A stretch of 64,000 bases of DNA. Origin: Lonsdalea populi (GTDB lineage Bacteria; Pseudomonadota; Gammaproteobacteria; Enterobacterales; Enterobacteriaceae). Shown in pieces: positions 9,276 to 18,095 of the stretch; position 1 is the first letter of the stretch; every line of letters starts with the position of its first letter. The position numbers and the translations under genes were made by a program. The stretch covers positions 2,108,001 through 2,172,000 of the forward strand of contig NZ_CP065534.1 of the NCBI RefSeq assembly GCF_015999465.1, read 5' to 3'. Under the pieces are notes generated by a model, which ran no database searches, was not told the DNA's origin, and saw nothing but the letters and a program-made list of their open reading frames with translations.

Positions 9276-10004
9276 ATGAGTATTCAACTAAACAGCATTA
9301 ACTGTTTCTACGGCGCGCATCAGGCGCTGTTCAATGTCTCCCTAAACTGCCCGGTCGGAGAAACGCTGGTCCTGTTGGGCCCCAGCGGCGCGGGAAAAAG
9401 CTCCCTTCTGCGAGTGCTTAACTTGCTGGAGATGCCGCGTTCCGGTTCGCTGTCTATCGCCGGTAACCAGTTCAACTTCAATCACACGCCGGACGATGAC
9501 GCCATTCGCGTACTCCGGCAAAATGTCGGGATGGTTTTTCAGCAATATAACCTGTGGCCGCACCTCACGGTGCAGCAGAACCTGGTCGAAGCGCCTTGCC
9601 GCGTGCTGGGTTTAGGTCGTCAGGAGGCTCACGCCCGCGCTGAAAAACTACTGAAACGTCTGCGCCTGAACGACTTCGCCGATCGCTATCCGCTGCATCT
9701 TTCCGGCGGCCAGCAGCAGCGTGTTGCGATTGCGCGCGCGTTGATGATGGAACCGCAGGTTCTGCTGTTTGATGAGCCGACGGCGGCGCTCGATCCAGAA
9801 ATCACGGCTCAGGTCGTGGGTATCATTCAAGAGCTGAGCCAAACAGGCATCACCCAGGTCATCGTTACCCACGAGGTGGATTTCGCGCGTAAAACCGCTA
9901 GCCGCATGGTGTATATGGAGGACGGACGCGTTGTGGAACACGGCGACGCTACGCACTTCGCCCAGCCGCAAACCCGTGAGTTTGCCAGCTACTTATCACA
10001 CTGA
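9276..10004 (+). CDS. artP: Arginine ABC transporter ATP-binding protein ArtP
   Basis: Cytoplasmic ATPase of the ArtPQMI/J arginine importer, 242 residues as in E. coli. Walker A is GPSGAGKSS, the signature [16 protein letters not shown], and Walker [15 protein letters not shown]. The start at 9276 gives [16 protein letters not shown], aligned with E. coli [17 protein letters not shown] second ATG at 9255 would add MSIQFLR, an imperfect copy of the same start, as if the initiation region were duplicated in tandem. Neither has a good ribosome site. First gene of artP-artI-artQ-artM; artI starts 17 bp after the stop. Confidence 0.97.
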   Translation: MSIQLNSINCFYGAHQALFNVSLNCPVGETLVLLGPSGAGKSSLLRVLNLLEMPRSGSLSIAGNQFNFNHTPDDDAIRVLRQNVGMVFQQYNLWPHLTVQQNLVEAPCRVLGLGRQEAHARAEKLLKRLRLNDFADRYPLHLSGGQQQRVAIARALMMEPQVLLFDEPTAALDPEITAQVVGIIQELSQTGITQVIVTHEVDFARKTASRMVYMEDGRVVEHGDATHFAQPQTREFASYLSH

Positions 10005-10021
10005 TGATTCAGGAAAGTTAT

Positions 10022-10753
10022 ATGAAAAAGGTCCTTGTTGCCGCGCTGCTTGCCGGAGCGAGCATGACAGCCAGCGCAGCAGATGTCCTGCGTTTTGCGA
10101 CTGAAGCATCTTATCCTCCCTTTGAATTCGTCGATGCCGACAATCAGATTCAGGGATTTGATATTGATCTGGCTAAGGCGCTGTGTCAGAAAATGGCAGT
10201 GACCTGTACCTTCAATAATCAGTCGTTCGACAGCCTAATCCCGGGGCTGAAATTCCGCCGCTTCGATGCCGTCATCACCGGTATGGATATCACGCCCGAA
10301 CGCCAGCGCCAGGTCAGCTTTACCCAGCCTTACTATGACAACTCCGCCCTGTTCATCGCTCCGAAAGACAGCATAATGGATGTCTCAGCACTGAACGGCA
10401 GACGCGTCGGCGTGCAAAATGGCACCACTCATCAGAAATACCTCATGGATATGCGCCAGGACATTACCGCCGTGCCTTACGACAGCTACCAGAATGCGGC
10501 GCTGGATTTAAAAAATGGACGCGTTTCCGCCATCTTTGGGGACACTGCCGTGGTCAACGAATGGCTGAAGCAGAATCCGAATCTGGCCGTTGTCGGCGAA
10601 AAAGTGACGAACAAAGCTTACTTTGGCGCCGGTCTGGGCATCGCCGTCCGTTTGCATAACGATGCGCTGCTGCAAAAATTCAACGACGCGCTGAACAGCA
10701 TCAAACAGGACGGGACTTACCAGGCCCTCTATCAAAAATGGTTCCAGCAATAG
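10022..10753 (+). CDS. artI: Arginine ABC transporter periplasmic binding protein ArtI
   Basis: Periplasmic solute-binding protein (SBP_bac_3 fold) of the Art system. The signal peptide MKKVLVAALLAGASMTASAA is cleaved before DVLRF. The binding core contains ATEASYPPFEFVD and GFDIDLAKALC, followed by FDAVITGMDITPERQRQVSF, all typical of cationic amino-acid binders. The start at 10022 lies 7 nt after AGGAAAG; the upstream ATG at 10004 overlaps the artP stop and is not favoured. It is about 65% identical by eye to the ArtJ copy at 12410, so the locus has two receptors for one membrane complex. Confidence 0.96.
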   Translation: MKKVLVAALLAGASMTASAADVLRFATEASYPPFEFVDADNQIQGFDIDLAKALCQKMAVTCTFNNQSFDSLIPGLKFRRFDAVITGMDITPERQRQVSFTQPYYDNSALFIAPKDSIMDVSALNGRRVGVQNGTTHQKYLMDMRQDITAVPYDSYQNAALDLKNGRVSAIFGDTAVVNEWLKQNPNLAVVGEKVTNKAYFGAGLGIAVRLHNDALLQKFNDALNSIKQDGTYQALYQKWFQQ

Positions 10754-10764
10754 TCTGATACGCG

Positions 10765-11481
10765 ATGATTGAATTACACCCTTTAGCCAGCGCCGCCGGA
10801 ATGACCGTCGGTCTTGCCCTTTGCGCTTTGTTGTTAGGCCTGATTTTGGCGATGTTGTTTGCCCTGTGGGAAACGGCGCGCTGGAAAATCGTTAGCGCCT
10901 GCGGCACCGCGATAGTCACATTGCTTCGCGGCCTGCCGGAAATTCTGGTGGTGCTTTTTATCTACTTCGGCTCTTCGCAACTGCTGCTGATGTTGGCGGA
11001 CGGATTCACGATCAACCTGTATCTGTTCCAAATCCCGATCCAGCTGAATATCGAGACCTTCGAAGTCAACCCGTTCGTGTGCGGCGTTATCGCACTGGCC
11101 CTGCTGTACGCCGCCTATGCGTCACAGACATTGCGCGGCGCGCTGAAATCGGTCCCGCGCGGTCAGTGGGAATCCGGACAAGCGTTGGGGATGACAAAAG
11201 GCGCGATCTTCCGTCGTCTGATCATGCCGCAGATGTGGCGCCATGCACTGCCGGGACTGGGAAACCAGTGGCTGGTGCTGCTGAAAGATACGGCGCTGGT
11301 ATCGCTGATCAGCGTCAACGACCTTATGTTGCAGACCAAAAGTATTGCCACGCGCACGCAGGAGCCTTTTACCTGGTACATGATGGCTGCGGCCATTTAT
11401 CTGGTGATAACCCTGTTGAGCCAATGGGTCCTCAAACGTATTGAAACCCGCACGACTCGCTTCGAACGGAGGCCCTCCTGA
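10765..11481 (+). CDS. artQ: Arginine ABC transporter permease ArtQ
   Basis: 238-residue inner-membrane permease, the same length as E. coli ArtQ. Five or so membrane helices are visible, with the EAA loop around [20 protein letters not shown] and the conserved [19 protein letters not shown] block. It starts 11 bp after artI, and its stop overlaps the artM start by one base (TGATG), indicating translational coupling. Confidence 0.97.
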   Translation: MIELHPLASAAGMTVGLALCALLLGLILAMLFALWETARWKIVSACGTAIVTLLRGLPEILVVLFIYFGSSQLLLMLADGFTINLYLFQIPIQLNIETFEVNPFVCGVIALALLYAAYASQTLRGALKSVPRGQWESGQALGMTKGAIFRRLIMPQMWRHALPGLGNQWLVLLKDTALVSLISVNDLMLQTKSIATRTQEPFTWYMMAAAIYLVITLLSQWVLKRIETRTTRFERRPS

Positions 11482-12152
11482 TGCTTGATTATATTCCCGA
11501 ACTGCTCAAGGGCCTGCACACCAGCATCACGCTGACGGTCGCCGCGCTCATTGTAGCGCTGTTTTTATCGTTGCTCTTGACTGTGGTGCTGACGCTAAAG
11601 ACGCCGCTGCTCTCTACGCTGTCCCGCGCTTACATCACGCTGTTTACCGGCACCCCGCTGCTGGTGCAGATTTTCCTGATCTATTACGGTCCAGGCCAGT
11701 TTGACGCCATCAAGCAGATCACCTGGCTGTGGTCGTTGTTCTCTCAGCCGTGGCTATGCGCCATGATCGCGCTGGCGCTTAACAGTGCCGCCTACACCAC
11801 CCAGCTGTTTTACGGCGCGGTGCGAGCCATTCCGGACGGTCAGTGGCAATCCTGCGCGGCCTTGGGGATGAACAAACGCCAGACGCTACGCATTTTGTTG
11901 CCTTTCGCCTTCAAACGCGCGCTATCTTCCTACTCGAACGAAGTCGTGCTGGTGTTTAAGGGGACGTCCCTCGCCTACACCATTACGCTGATGGATGTAA
12001 TGGGCTATGGACAACAGCTGTACGGCCGCACATACGACGTCCTGGTGTTCGGTGCCGCCGGGATCGTTTACCTTTGTGTCAATGGTCTGCTAACGTTAAT
12101 TCTGCGGATGGTCGAACGCAGGGCTCTGGCCTTTGAAAATCACGATGCGTGA
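11481..12152 (+). CDS. artM: Arginine ABC transporter permease ArtM
   Basis: 223-residue permease that pairs with ArtQ to form the arginine channel. The family HisM-like EAA region is visible (AIPDGQWQSCAALGMNKRQTL), followed by VVLVFKGTSLAYTITLMDVM. GGAGG in the end of artQ lies 7 nt before the ATG, so the overlap is a coupled start. Last gene of the artPIQM operon, ended by a U-tract hairpin. Confidence 0.97.
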   Translation: MLDYIPELLKGLHTSITLTVAALIVALFLSLLLTVVLTLKTPLLSTLSRAYITLFTGTPLLVQIFLIYYGPGQFDAIKQITWLWSLFSQPWLCAMIALALNSAAYTTQLFYGAVRAIPDGQWQSCAALGMNKRQTLRILLPFAFKRALSSYSNEVVLVFKGTSLAYTITLMDVMGYGQQLYGRTYDVLVFGAAGIVYLCVNGLLTLILRMVERRALAFENHDA

Positions 12153-12168
12153 CGTGATCTGCCAGCCC

Positions 12169-12195
12169 GGGAGAGCCGCCTCTCCCATTTTTTTA
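12169..12195 (+). terminator. Terminator after artM
   Basis: GGGAGA (12169-12174) pairs with TCTCCC (12181-12186), followed by ATTTTTTTA. This separates artPIQM from the independently controlled artJ. Confidence 0.8.
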
Positions 12196-12302
12196 TGCAG
12201 TTGAGTACGCAACCTGTGATGATTGGGATGCGTCGCTGATCGGAAAAAGTCCTTTCATATTAGCGTTCCATCCAGTAATACCGTCAAACTCTCTTTCTCA
12301 TT

Positions 12303-12341
12303 AGTGAATTTGTAGTTATTTTGTTTGCATAAAAATTCACC
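12303..12341 (+). promoter_or_regulatory. Tandem ArgR operator (two ARG boxes) of artJ
   Basis: Two 18-bp boxes with the canonical 3-bp spacing. Box 1, AGTGAATTTGTAGTTATT (12303-12320), matches about 15 of 18 positions of WNTGAATWWWWATTCANW. Box 2, TTTGCATAAAAATTCACC (12324-12341), has a near-perfect core with one substitution in TGAAT. The pair lies 69 bp before the artJ ATG. artJ is among the most strongly ArgR-repressed genes of E. coli. Confidence 0.8.
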
Positions 12342-12409
12342 CAATGGCAAGGTGAGCCTCTAAGGCGAATCGTGATTTTCGTCTAAAACCGTTATCTGGA
12401 GTGAACACA

Positions 12410-13144
12410 ATGAAGAAATGGGTACTTGCCACGCTGTTGGCTGGAATGACCTTTGGCGCTGCGGCCGCAGACAGCATTCGGTTTGCCTCTTCGGCTACCT
12501 ATCCGCCGTTTGAATTTATGGATGCGAATAATCAGATTGCCGGCTTCGATATCGATCTGGCCAAGGCCATGTGCGACCAGATGAAGGCCACGTGCACCTT
12601 TACTAATCAGGCTTTTGACAGCCTCATCCCGGCACTGAAATTCCGTCGTTACGACGCTGTCATTTCCGGTATGGACATCACGCCGGAACGCAGCAAGCAG
12701 GTCGCTTTTACACAGCCTTACTATGCCAACTCCGCCATTGTGATCTCGCAGAAAGGGAAATTCGCTACATTTGCCGATCTCAAGGGCAAGCGTATCGGTA
12801 TGGAAAACGGCACCACTCATCAGAAATACCTCAACGAGAAGCATCCTGAGATACAGACGGTGTCTTACGATAGCTACCAAAACGCCATCATCGATCTTAA
12901 AAACGGCCGTATTGATGGGGTGTTCGGTGATACCGCGGTCGTCAATGAATGGCTGAAAAACAATCCTGAACTGGGGACTGTGGGTGAAAAAATCACCGAC
13001 CCGGCCTACTTCGGCATCGGTCTGGGGATTGCCGTACGTCCGGATAACACCGCCCTGCTGGCGAAATTGAATCAGGCGCTGAGCGAGGTGAAGGCGAACG
13101 GCACTTATAAAACGATTAGCGATAAGTGGTTCCCCGCGCAGTAA
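12410..13144 (+). CDS. artJ: Arginine-binding periplasmic protein ArtJ
   Basis: Periplasmic high-affinity L-arginine receptor for the ArtPQM complex. The signal peptide MKKWVLATLLAGMTFGAAAA precedes the mature start DSIRF. Landmarks are SATYPPFEFMDANNQIAGFD, YDAVISGMDITPERSKQVAF and GMENGTTHQKYL. CTGGAGTGA gives a ribosome site for the ATG at 12410; the ATG at 12401 is too close to it. It stands alone with its own tandem ArgR operator. Compared with ArtI the binding pocket stretches are the same and the surface differs. Confidence 0.97.
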   Translation: MKKWVLATLLAGMTFGAAAADSIRFASSATYPPFEFMDANNQIAGFDIDLAKAMCDQMKATCTFTNQAFDSLIPALKFRRYDAVISGMDITPERSKQVAFTQPYYANSAIVISQKGKFATFADLKGKRIGMENGTTHQKYLNEKHPEIQTVSYDSYQNAIIDLKNGRIDGVFGDTAVVNEWLKNNPELGTVGEKITDPAYFGIGLGIAVRPDNTALLAKLNQALSEVKANGTYKTISDKWFPAQ

Positions 13145-13280
13145 GTCGAAGAAACACTATCAGAAACGGGCTGCACAGCGGCCCGTGTTAACCCCCTCCC
13201 CGATGCTGACTCCCCGCTCGCGTTTAACCCCTGGTTCACCCGCGAGAACGCGATGACGAGCCCGAAACCGTCTGCGGGGG

Positions 13281-14411
13281 TTATGCCATCCGTTTCAGCA
13301 AGGTCAGCACTTCATAGTGCGCGGTATGCGGAAACATATCGAACAGCTGAATGTGCTCGGCGCGATAGCCTGGCAGGAGCGACATGTCCTTCGCCATGCT
13401 TTGGGCGTTACAGCTGGAGTACAGGATGTACGGCGGCGCCATGCGGCTGAGATATTGGCAGAGATCGTCCCCGATACCGCGACGAGGCGGGTTCACAATC
13501 ACTAAATCCGGCATGGCCCCTTCCCCGGTCGCAAACCGCGTCGAATCCAGCGCTTCAAAATGAACCTTCTTCAGCCCGAGCTGCTCGGCGGAGCGTCGCG
13601 CGCACGCGATAGCCTCGGCGCTGATTTCAATACCGGTCAGCGCCATCGCAGGCGTCGCACAGTGAAGTCCGAAGCCGCCCACGCCGCAGAATAGATCCCA
13701 CAGGCTGCGGACCGGCAGCGCTTGCACCCAGCGCCGGGCAGTGTCGTATAGAGAAGCGGCCACGTCAGGGTTGGTTTGGAAGAAACTTCGCGGACGGATG
13801 GCGAGCGGTATCTGATTAAACGCTTCCTCCAGCACCTGCTGACGACTGAGCGGAATTTCTTGCTCCCCCTCCATGATCGCCTGATGCACAGGCTGGATAT
13901 TCGCAGAGATCACCGCCAGCTGCGGCAGCTGTTCCTGCAGCCACGGTAAGACGGCGCGCAGCTGGTTCAGTTTGGTTTCCGAGCGTAAAACAAACCGCAG
14001 CATAAAATGCCCGTTCAACCGACTTTCCGTCAGCAGCAGATATTTCAGCTCACCGCGCCGCCGGGCGACCTGATAAGGCGTTAATCCCGCCCGCGCGATA
14101 AACGTCTTCAGTACCGTAAAGACAGGTTGGAAACTGTCGGGATAAAGCGGACAGTCGCACAGGTCAACGGGGGTGCCGTCGCGATGCAGTACGCCCAACA
14201 TCGGACGTTCGACGCTGCCGCTCACCACCATCTTGGCTTTATTGCGAAAGGCGCTATGCGGCGACGGATATGCCGGCAGCCACTGACGAACCGGATGGTC
14301 GGCCAGCAGTCCGTTCAGGTGCTGCTGCTTGTCTTCCAACTGCTGAGGATACTCTTTTTCCAACCATTGGCAGGAACGGCAGGTGCCGTCGTTGTAGCGG
14401 GCGCAATGCAT
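13281..14411 (-). CDS. rlmC: 23S rRNA (uracil-747-C5)-methyltransferase RlmC
   Basis: SAM-dependent methyltransferase forming m5U747 in 23S rRNA (formerly RumB). The N-terminal Fe-S cluster cysteines are visible as [14 protein letters not shown] plus CDCPLYP. The SAM motif is [16 protein letters not shown] and the catalytic region contains VNPPRRG and YSSCNAQ. The frame is open upstream to 14546, but the ATG at 14411 gives MHCARYNDG, matching E. coli MQCALYDAG, and a length of 376. Same neighbour order as E. coli (downstream of ybjO). Confidence 0.96.
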   Translation of the reverse strand: MHCARYNDGTCRSCQWLEKEYPQQLEDKQQHLNGLLADHPVRQWLPAYPSPHSAFRNKAKMVVSGSVERPMLGVLHRDGTPVDLCDCPLYPDSFQPVFTVLKTFIARAGLTPYQVARRRGELKYLLLTESRLNGHFMLRFVLRSETKLNQLRAVLPWLQEQLPQLAVISANIQPVHQAIMEGEQEIPLSRQQVLEEAFNQIPLAIRPRSFFQTNPDVAASLYDTARRWVQALPVRSLWDLFCGVGGFGLHCATPAMALTGIEISAEAIACARRSAEQLGLKKVHFEALDSTRFATGEGAMPDLVIVNPPRRGIGDDLCQYLSRMAPPYILYSSCNAQSMAKDMSLLPGYRAEHIQLFDMFPHTAHYEVLTLLKRMA

Positions 14412-14478
14412 CACGGTAAATCTGAAACCTGTTAAGAAACCAAAGAAGGCGAATTGTATCACCCCCTTGAACGAAAGA

Positions 14479-14931
14479 TTATTTGTGGCGCATAAAAAAG
14501 CGTTGGCTGCGCCGAGGGACAAACAGGAGCAGCAGCATGACGACATCCGCCGCCTTGTGCTCCAGCAGCTGTTGAAGCACCCCTATTTCATTCTCTGCGC
14601 TCAGATAGAAGATAGGTGGCAGCACATTCGCCACCGACGCGATAAGCATGTAGAGCATCGTCAGACATTGGCAAACCAGATAGCACCAGCGGCCCCAGTC
14701 GCGACCATACAGCACCGCAAACCCGCAGCGGATCTCAAGGCAGAACAGCAGCCATGCCGCCAGCATCAGCAGCGTGGTATCCCATTGTGCGGCGCTGTCG
14801 CTCAGCCAGCCGCCGAAACCACTCACCCCCAGCTCGCCAATCACCAATGCCAGCCCCACGCAGCGGGTGGCGACGATACCGGTTCCCGCCACCATGACCG
14901 CCACGGGCGTTCCGCGTCGGTATAGTCGCAA
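14479..14931 (-). CDS. ybjO: Inner-membrane protein YbjO
   Basis: Small predicted membrane protein of unknown function with about four helices, ending in [21 protein letters not shown], which aligns with the E. coli YbjO end MLILMLLFVPSTSRRFF. The best start is a TTG at 14931 with AAGGA 6 nt upstream; the first in-frame ATG would remove the first helix. Located between the pot operon and rlmC as in E. coli, but separated from potI by a strong hairpin, so it is probably transcribed separately. Confidence 0.8.
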   Translation of the reverse strand: MRLYRRGTPVAVMVAGTGIVATRCVGLALVIGELGVSGFGGWLSDSAAQWDTTLLMLAAWLLFCLEIRCGFAVLYGRDWGRWCYLVCQCLTMLYMLIASVANVLPPIFYLSAENEIGVLQQLLEHKAADVVMLLLLFVPRRSQRFFMRHK

Positions 14932-14977
14932 TACATCCTTTTTTATAGACAGAATAGGACTCTCCTCCCCATAAACA

Positions 14978-15008
14978 ATAACGCCACCTCAAATCAAGGT
15001 GGCGTTAT
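14978..15008 (-). terminator. Strong hairpin after potI
   Basis: A perfect 12-bp stem ATAACGCCACCT / AGGTGGCGTTAT with a 7-nt loop, about 40 bp after the potI stop. On the minus strand the trailing bases are TGTTTATGG, only weakly U-rich. It is a terminator or an mRNA 3'-end stabiliser for potFGHI. Confidence 0.65.
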
Positions 15009-15046
15009 CACGACGGCCGGACCGGCGCTCACTCACGGAATGCCGC

Positions 15047-15892
15047 TCAGCCCTGACGGGCTTTTTGCATGTCACGCTGCCGTTGCTTTTCCGCCCGTGC
15101 CATAAACCACCACGCGATAATACCAATAATGCCGACCACCAAGAGTATCAGCGAAGCCAGCGCGTTAATCTGCGGATTGACCCCCATCCTCACGCTGGAG
15201 AAGACTAGCATAGGCAGCGTGGTTGCGCCGGGTCCCGAGACAAAACTGGCGATCACCAAATCGTCCAGCGACAGCGTGAACGCCAGCAGCCAGCCGGATA
15301 CCAGCGCAGGCGCAATCATCGGCACGGTAATGATGAAAAACACTTTGAGCGGCGTCGCGCCCAAATCCATCGCCGCTTCTTCAATCGAGCGATCCAGCTC
15401 ACGTAGGCGTGCGCTGACCACGACCGCTACATAGGCCGAGCAGAAAGTCACGTGAGCCAGCCAGATAGTCAACATCCCGCGCTCCGCAGGCCAGCCGATG
15501 GCATGCCCCAGTGCGACAAACAGCAGCAGCAGCGACAGGCCGGTAATAACGTCGGGCATCACCAGCGGCGCGGTCAGCATGAAGGCGAAACCGTTCGAAC
15601 CGCGGAAGCTGCCGAAACGCACCATCACCAGCGACGCCATCGTCCCGATCACGACCGCCATCGTCGCCGCCGCCGCCGCGATCGTCAGGCTGAGCACCAC
15701 CGCGCTAATCATCGCGGAGTCATGGAACAACGCCGTATACCACTGCGTAGACCACCCGGCCCACACCGTCACCAGACGAGAGCTGTTAAACGAGTAAACC
15801 ACCAGCATCAGCATTGGCGCATACAGGAAGGTGAATCCCAGCACCAGAATCAGAATACGCCAAGGGGATCGCACTGCCGGTAAATCGTTCAT
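15047..15892 (-). CDS. potI: Putrescine ABC transporter permease PotI
   Basis: Inner-membrane subunit of the PotFGHI putrescine importer, 281 residues as in E. coli. About six helices are visible, with the EAA-type loop EEAAMDLGATPLKVFFIITVP and the conserved SGPGATTLPMLVFSSVRMG block. Its start overlaps the potH stop by 4 bp (ATGA), so the two are translationally coupled. Confidence 0.97.
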   Translation of the reverse strand: MNDLPAVRSPWRILILVLGFTFLYAPMLMLVVYSFNSSRLVTVWAGWSTQWYTALFHDSAMISAVVLSLTIAAAAATMAVVIGTMASLVMVRFGSFRGSNGFAFMLTAPLVMPDVITGLSLLLLFVALGHAIGWPAERGMLTIWLAHVTFCSAYVAVVVSARLRELDRSIEEAAMDLGATPLKVFFIITVPMIAPALVSGWLLAFTLSLDDLVIASFVSGPGATTLPMLVFSSVRMGVNPQINALASLILLVVGIIGIIAWWFMARAEKQRQRDMQKARQG

Positions 15893-16836
15893 GCCTGCTC
15901 CTTCGCCGCTTTATTTTGATGTTTGTGGAACCAGATGATAGGGACGATCAGCAGGAGCAGCATCACCGTCGCTACCGCGGACGCCACCGGCCAGTCGCGG
16001 TTATTGAAAAATTCCTGCCACAGAATACGGCCAATCATGATGCTGTCCGGCCCGCCCAACAGTTCTGGGATGACGTATTCGCCGACGGTCGGGATAAACA
16101 CCAACATCGAACCCGCGATGATACCGCCCTTGGTCAACGGTACGATCACGCTCAAGAAGGTTTTGAACGGCCGGGCACCGAGATCCAGCGACGCTTCTAC
16201 CAGCGAATAGTCCAGACGCGTCAGCGCGGTGTAAATCGGCAGCACCATAAACGGCAGATAGGAGTAAACCACGCCGATGTAGACCGCCAGATTGGTATGC
16301 AGGATCGTCAGCGGATTATCGATGGCGCCCAGCCACATCAGAAAGTTATTCAGGATGCCGTTCTCTTTGAGGATCCCCATCCACGCATAAACCCGGATCA
16401 GGAACGACGTCCACGACGGTAAAATCACCAGCAGCAACAGAATATTGCGGGTTGATGGCTTGCTGTGCGCGACCGCCCAGGCCAACGGATAGCCCAATAG
16501 CAGACACAGCAGCGTCGAAATCGCCGCGACCTGTAGCGACTGGAGATAGGCTTCTATGTACAGCGAGTCGGACAGCAGTTGCAAGTAGTTGCCGATGTTC
16601 AGCGCGATATTCAACGTGCCATCGACCCATGTCATCAGGCCCGTGTACGGAGGCACAGTACGCGCCATTTCCGCCAGGCTGATTTTGAAGACAATCAGGA
16701 AAGGTAGCATGAACAGGCACAGCAGCCATAAATACGGCAGCGCAATCACCACCTTGTGTCCATGCAGCATCCGCCAGCGCCTGAGCAGGCCGACGGACTT
16801 CCCCGTTGTCGGACGTTGTTCAGATAAGGTCGTCAT
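15889..16836 (-). CDS. potH: Putrescine ABC transporter permease PotH
   Basis: 315-residue membrane permease pairing with PotI. After a basic N-terminus (about 1-30) come six helices. The family loop VEASLDLGARPFKTFLSVIVP and the segment GEYVIPELLGGPDSIMIGRI are diagnostic. It starts 18 bp after potG on the same strand. Confidence 0.97.
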   Translation of the reverse strand: MTTLSEQRPTTGKSVGLLRRWRMLHGHKVVIALPYLWLLCLFMLPFLIVFKISLAEMARTVPPYTGLMTWVDGTLNIALNIGNYLQLLSDSLYIEAYLQSLQVAAISTLLCLLLGYPLAWAVAHSKPSTRNILLLLVILPSWTSFLIRVYAWMGILKENGILNNFLMWLGAIDNPLTILHTNLAVYIGVVYSYLPFMVLPIYTALTRLDYSLVEASLDLGARPFKTFLSVIVPLTKGGIIAGSMLVFIPTVGEYVIPELLGGPDSIMIGRILWQEFFNNRDWPVASAVATVMLLLLIVPIIWFHKHQNKAAKEQA

Positions 16837-16854
16837 TGATGTGTGTTCCCCTTG

Positions 16855-17988
16855 CTACACCGTCAACACCACACAGCTGTCCGCATCCCAGCATAACCGC
16901 ACTTCATCGCCCCACGTCGGCGCATTTTTGCGATAGCGGTCTGCATTTTGCAACTGAGCGCTGATGATCTGCCCGCTTTGAACGCGAACGTGATAAATCG
17001 ACAAGTCGCCCAGATAAGCGATATGCACCACCTCGCCTACGGCGAAGTTGCAGCCGTCTTCCGGCACGTTCTCGCACAGCATGATTTTTTCCGGGCGCAA
17101 CGCGATGGACACCGGCACGCCGTCCACGACCGAGACATCGGAAGCCACTTTGAGCGGATGCACCAGCCCCGGACTTTGCACGATGAACGCATCGTCCCGA
17201 CGTTCCTGCAACAGCCCTTCGAACATGTTCACAGAGCCGATAAACTCCGCGCTGAACCGGGTGGTCGGATTCTCGTAAATCTCTTCCGGTTCGCCGATCT
17301 GCACAAACTTGCCGCGATTCATGATCGCGATACGCCCCGCCATCGTCATCGCTTCTTCCTGATCGTGCGTGACCATGACACAGGTCACGCCGACGCGGTC
17401 CAGAATATCGACAACTTCCAACTGCATGCGATCGCGCAGCTTTTTATCCAGCGCGCCCATCGGTTCATCCAACAGCAACAGCTTCGGCCGTTTGGAGAGG
17501 CTGCGCGCCAATGCAACGCGCTGACGCTGACCGCCGGAAAGCTGATGCGGCTTGCGATTGGCGAACTCCTGCATGTGTACGAGCGACAGCATTTCCGCCA
17601 CGCGGTCTTTGATCTCGCCGCGCGACAGCTTATCCTGCTTGAGGCCAAACGCGATGTTCTTCTCTACGGACATATGGGGGAAGAGCGCGTAAGACTGGAA
17701 CATCATATTAATGGGACGCAGATAGGGCGGCACTAACGACAGATCCTGACCGTCCAGCATGATTTGCCCCTGCGTCGGTCGTTCGAAGCCGGCCAACATA
17801 CGCAGCAGCGTGGATTTACCGCAACCGGAGGCACCGAGCAGAGCAAAAAGTTCACCCTTGTAAATGGTCAGACTAACGTCATCGACAGCCAGTTGGCCGT
17901 CGTAGGATTTGGTCAGATTGCGGACCTCCAGCAACGGAGTGGCCGCCTTTTGGGTTTTAGGCTGAGGGCGGGATATCGCTTCGTTCAC
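16855..17988 (-). CDS. potG: Putrescine ABC transporter ATP-binding protein PotG
   Basis: 377-residue ATPase of the putrescine importer. Walker A is GASGCGKST, the signature LSGGQRQRVALARSL and Walker B LLLLDEPMGALDKK, with a C-terminal TOBE-type domain (about 290-377) usual in spermidine/putrescine ATPases. It lies 107 bp downstream of potF, a gap that holds a large stem-loop. Confidence 0.97.
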   Translation of the reverse strand: MNEAISRPQPKTQKAATPLLEVRNLTKSYDGQLAVDDVSLTIYKGELFALLGASGCGKSTLLRMLAGFERPTQGQIMLDGQDLSLVPPYLRPINMMFQSYALFPHMSVEKNIAFGLKQDKLSRGEIKDRVAEMLSLVHMQEFANRKPHQLSGGQRQRVALARSLSKRPKLLLLDEPMGALDKKLRDRMQLEVVDILDRVGVTCVMVTHDQEEAMTMAGRIAIMNRGKFVQIGEPEEIYENPTTRFSAEFIGSVNMFEGLLQERRDDAFIVQSPGLVHPLKVASDVSVVDGVPVSIALRPEKIMLCENVPEDGCNFAVGEVVHIAYLGDLSIYHVRVQSGQIISAQLQNADRYRKNAPTWGDEVRLCWDADSCVVLTV

Positions 17989-18050
17989 AAATAGGACTCT
18001 CCGGCAGAAGCAAGATACATCACAGTCACCGGACTGCGACAGATGAAAGG

Positions 18051-18079
18051 GGCAATCAGGCGACCGATGCCTGATTGCC
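18051..18079 (-). promoter_or_regulatory. potF-potG intercistronic stem-loop
   Basis: GGCAATCAGGC / GCCTGATTGCC forms a perfect 11-bp stem with a 7-nt loop just after the potF stop. There is no U-tract. Such structures typically stabilise the upstream message, so it probably raises the amount of binding protein (PotF) relative to the membrane subunits. Confidence 0.7.
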
Positions 18080-18095
18080 GGGGTCAGAACGGTGG

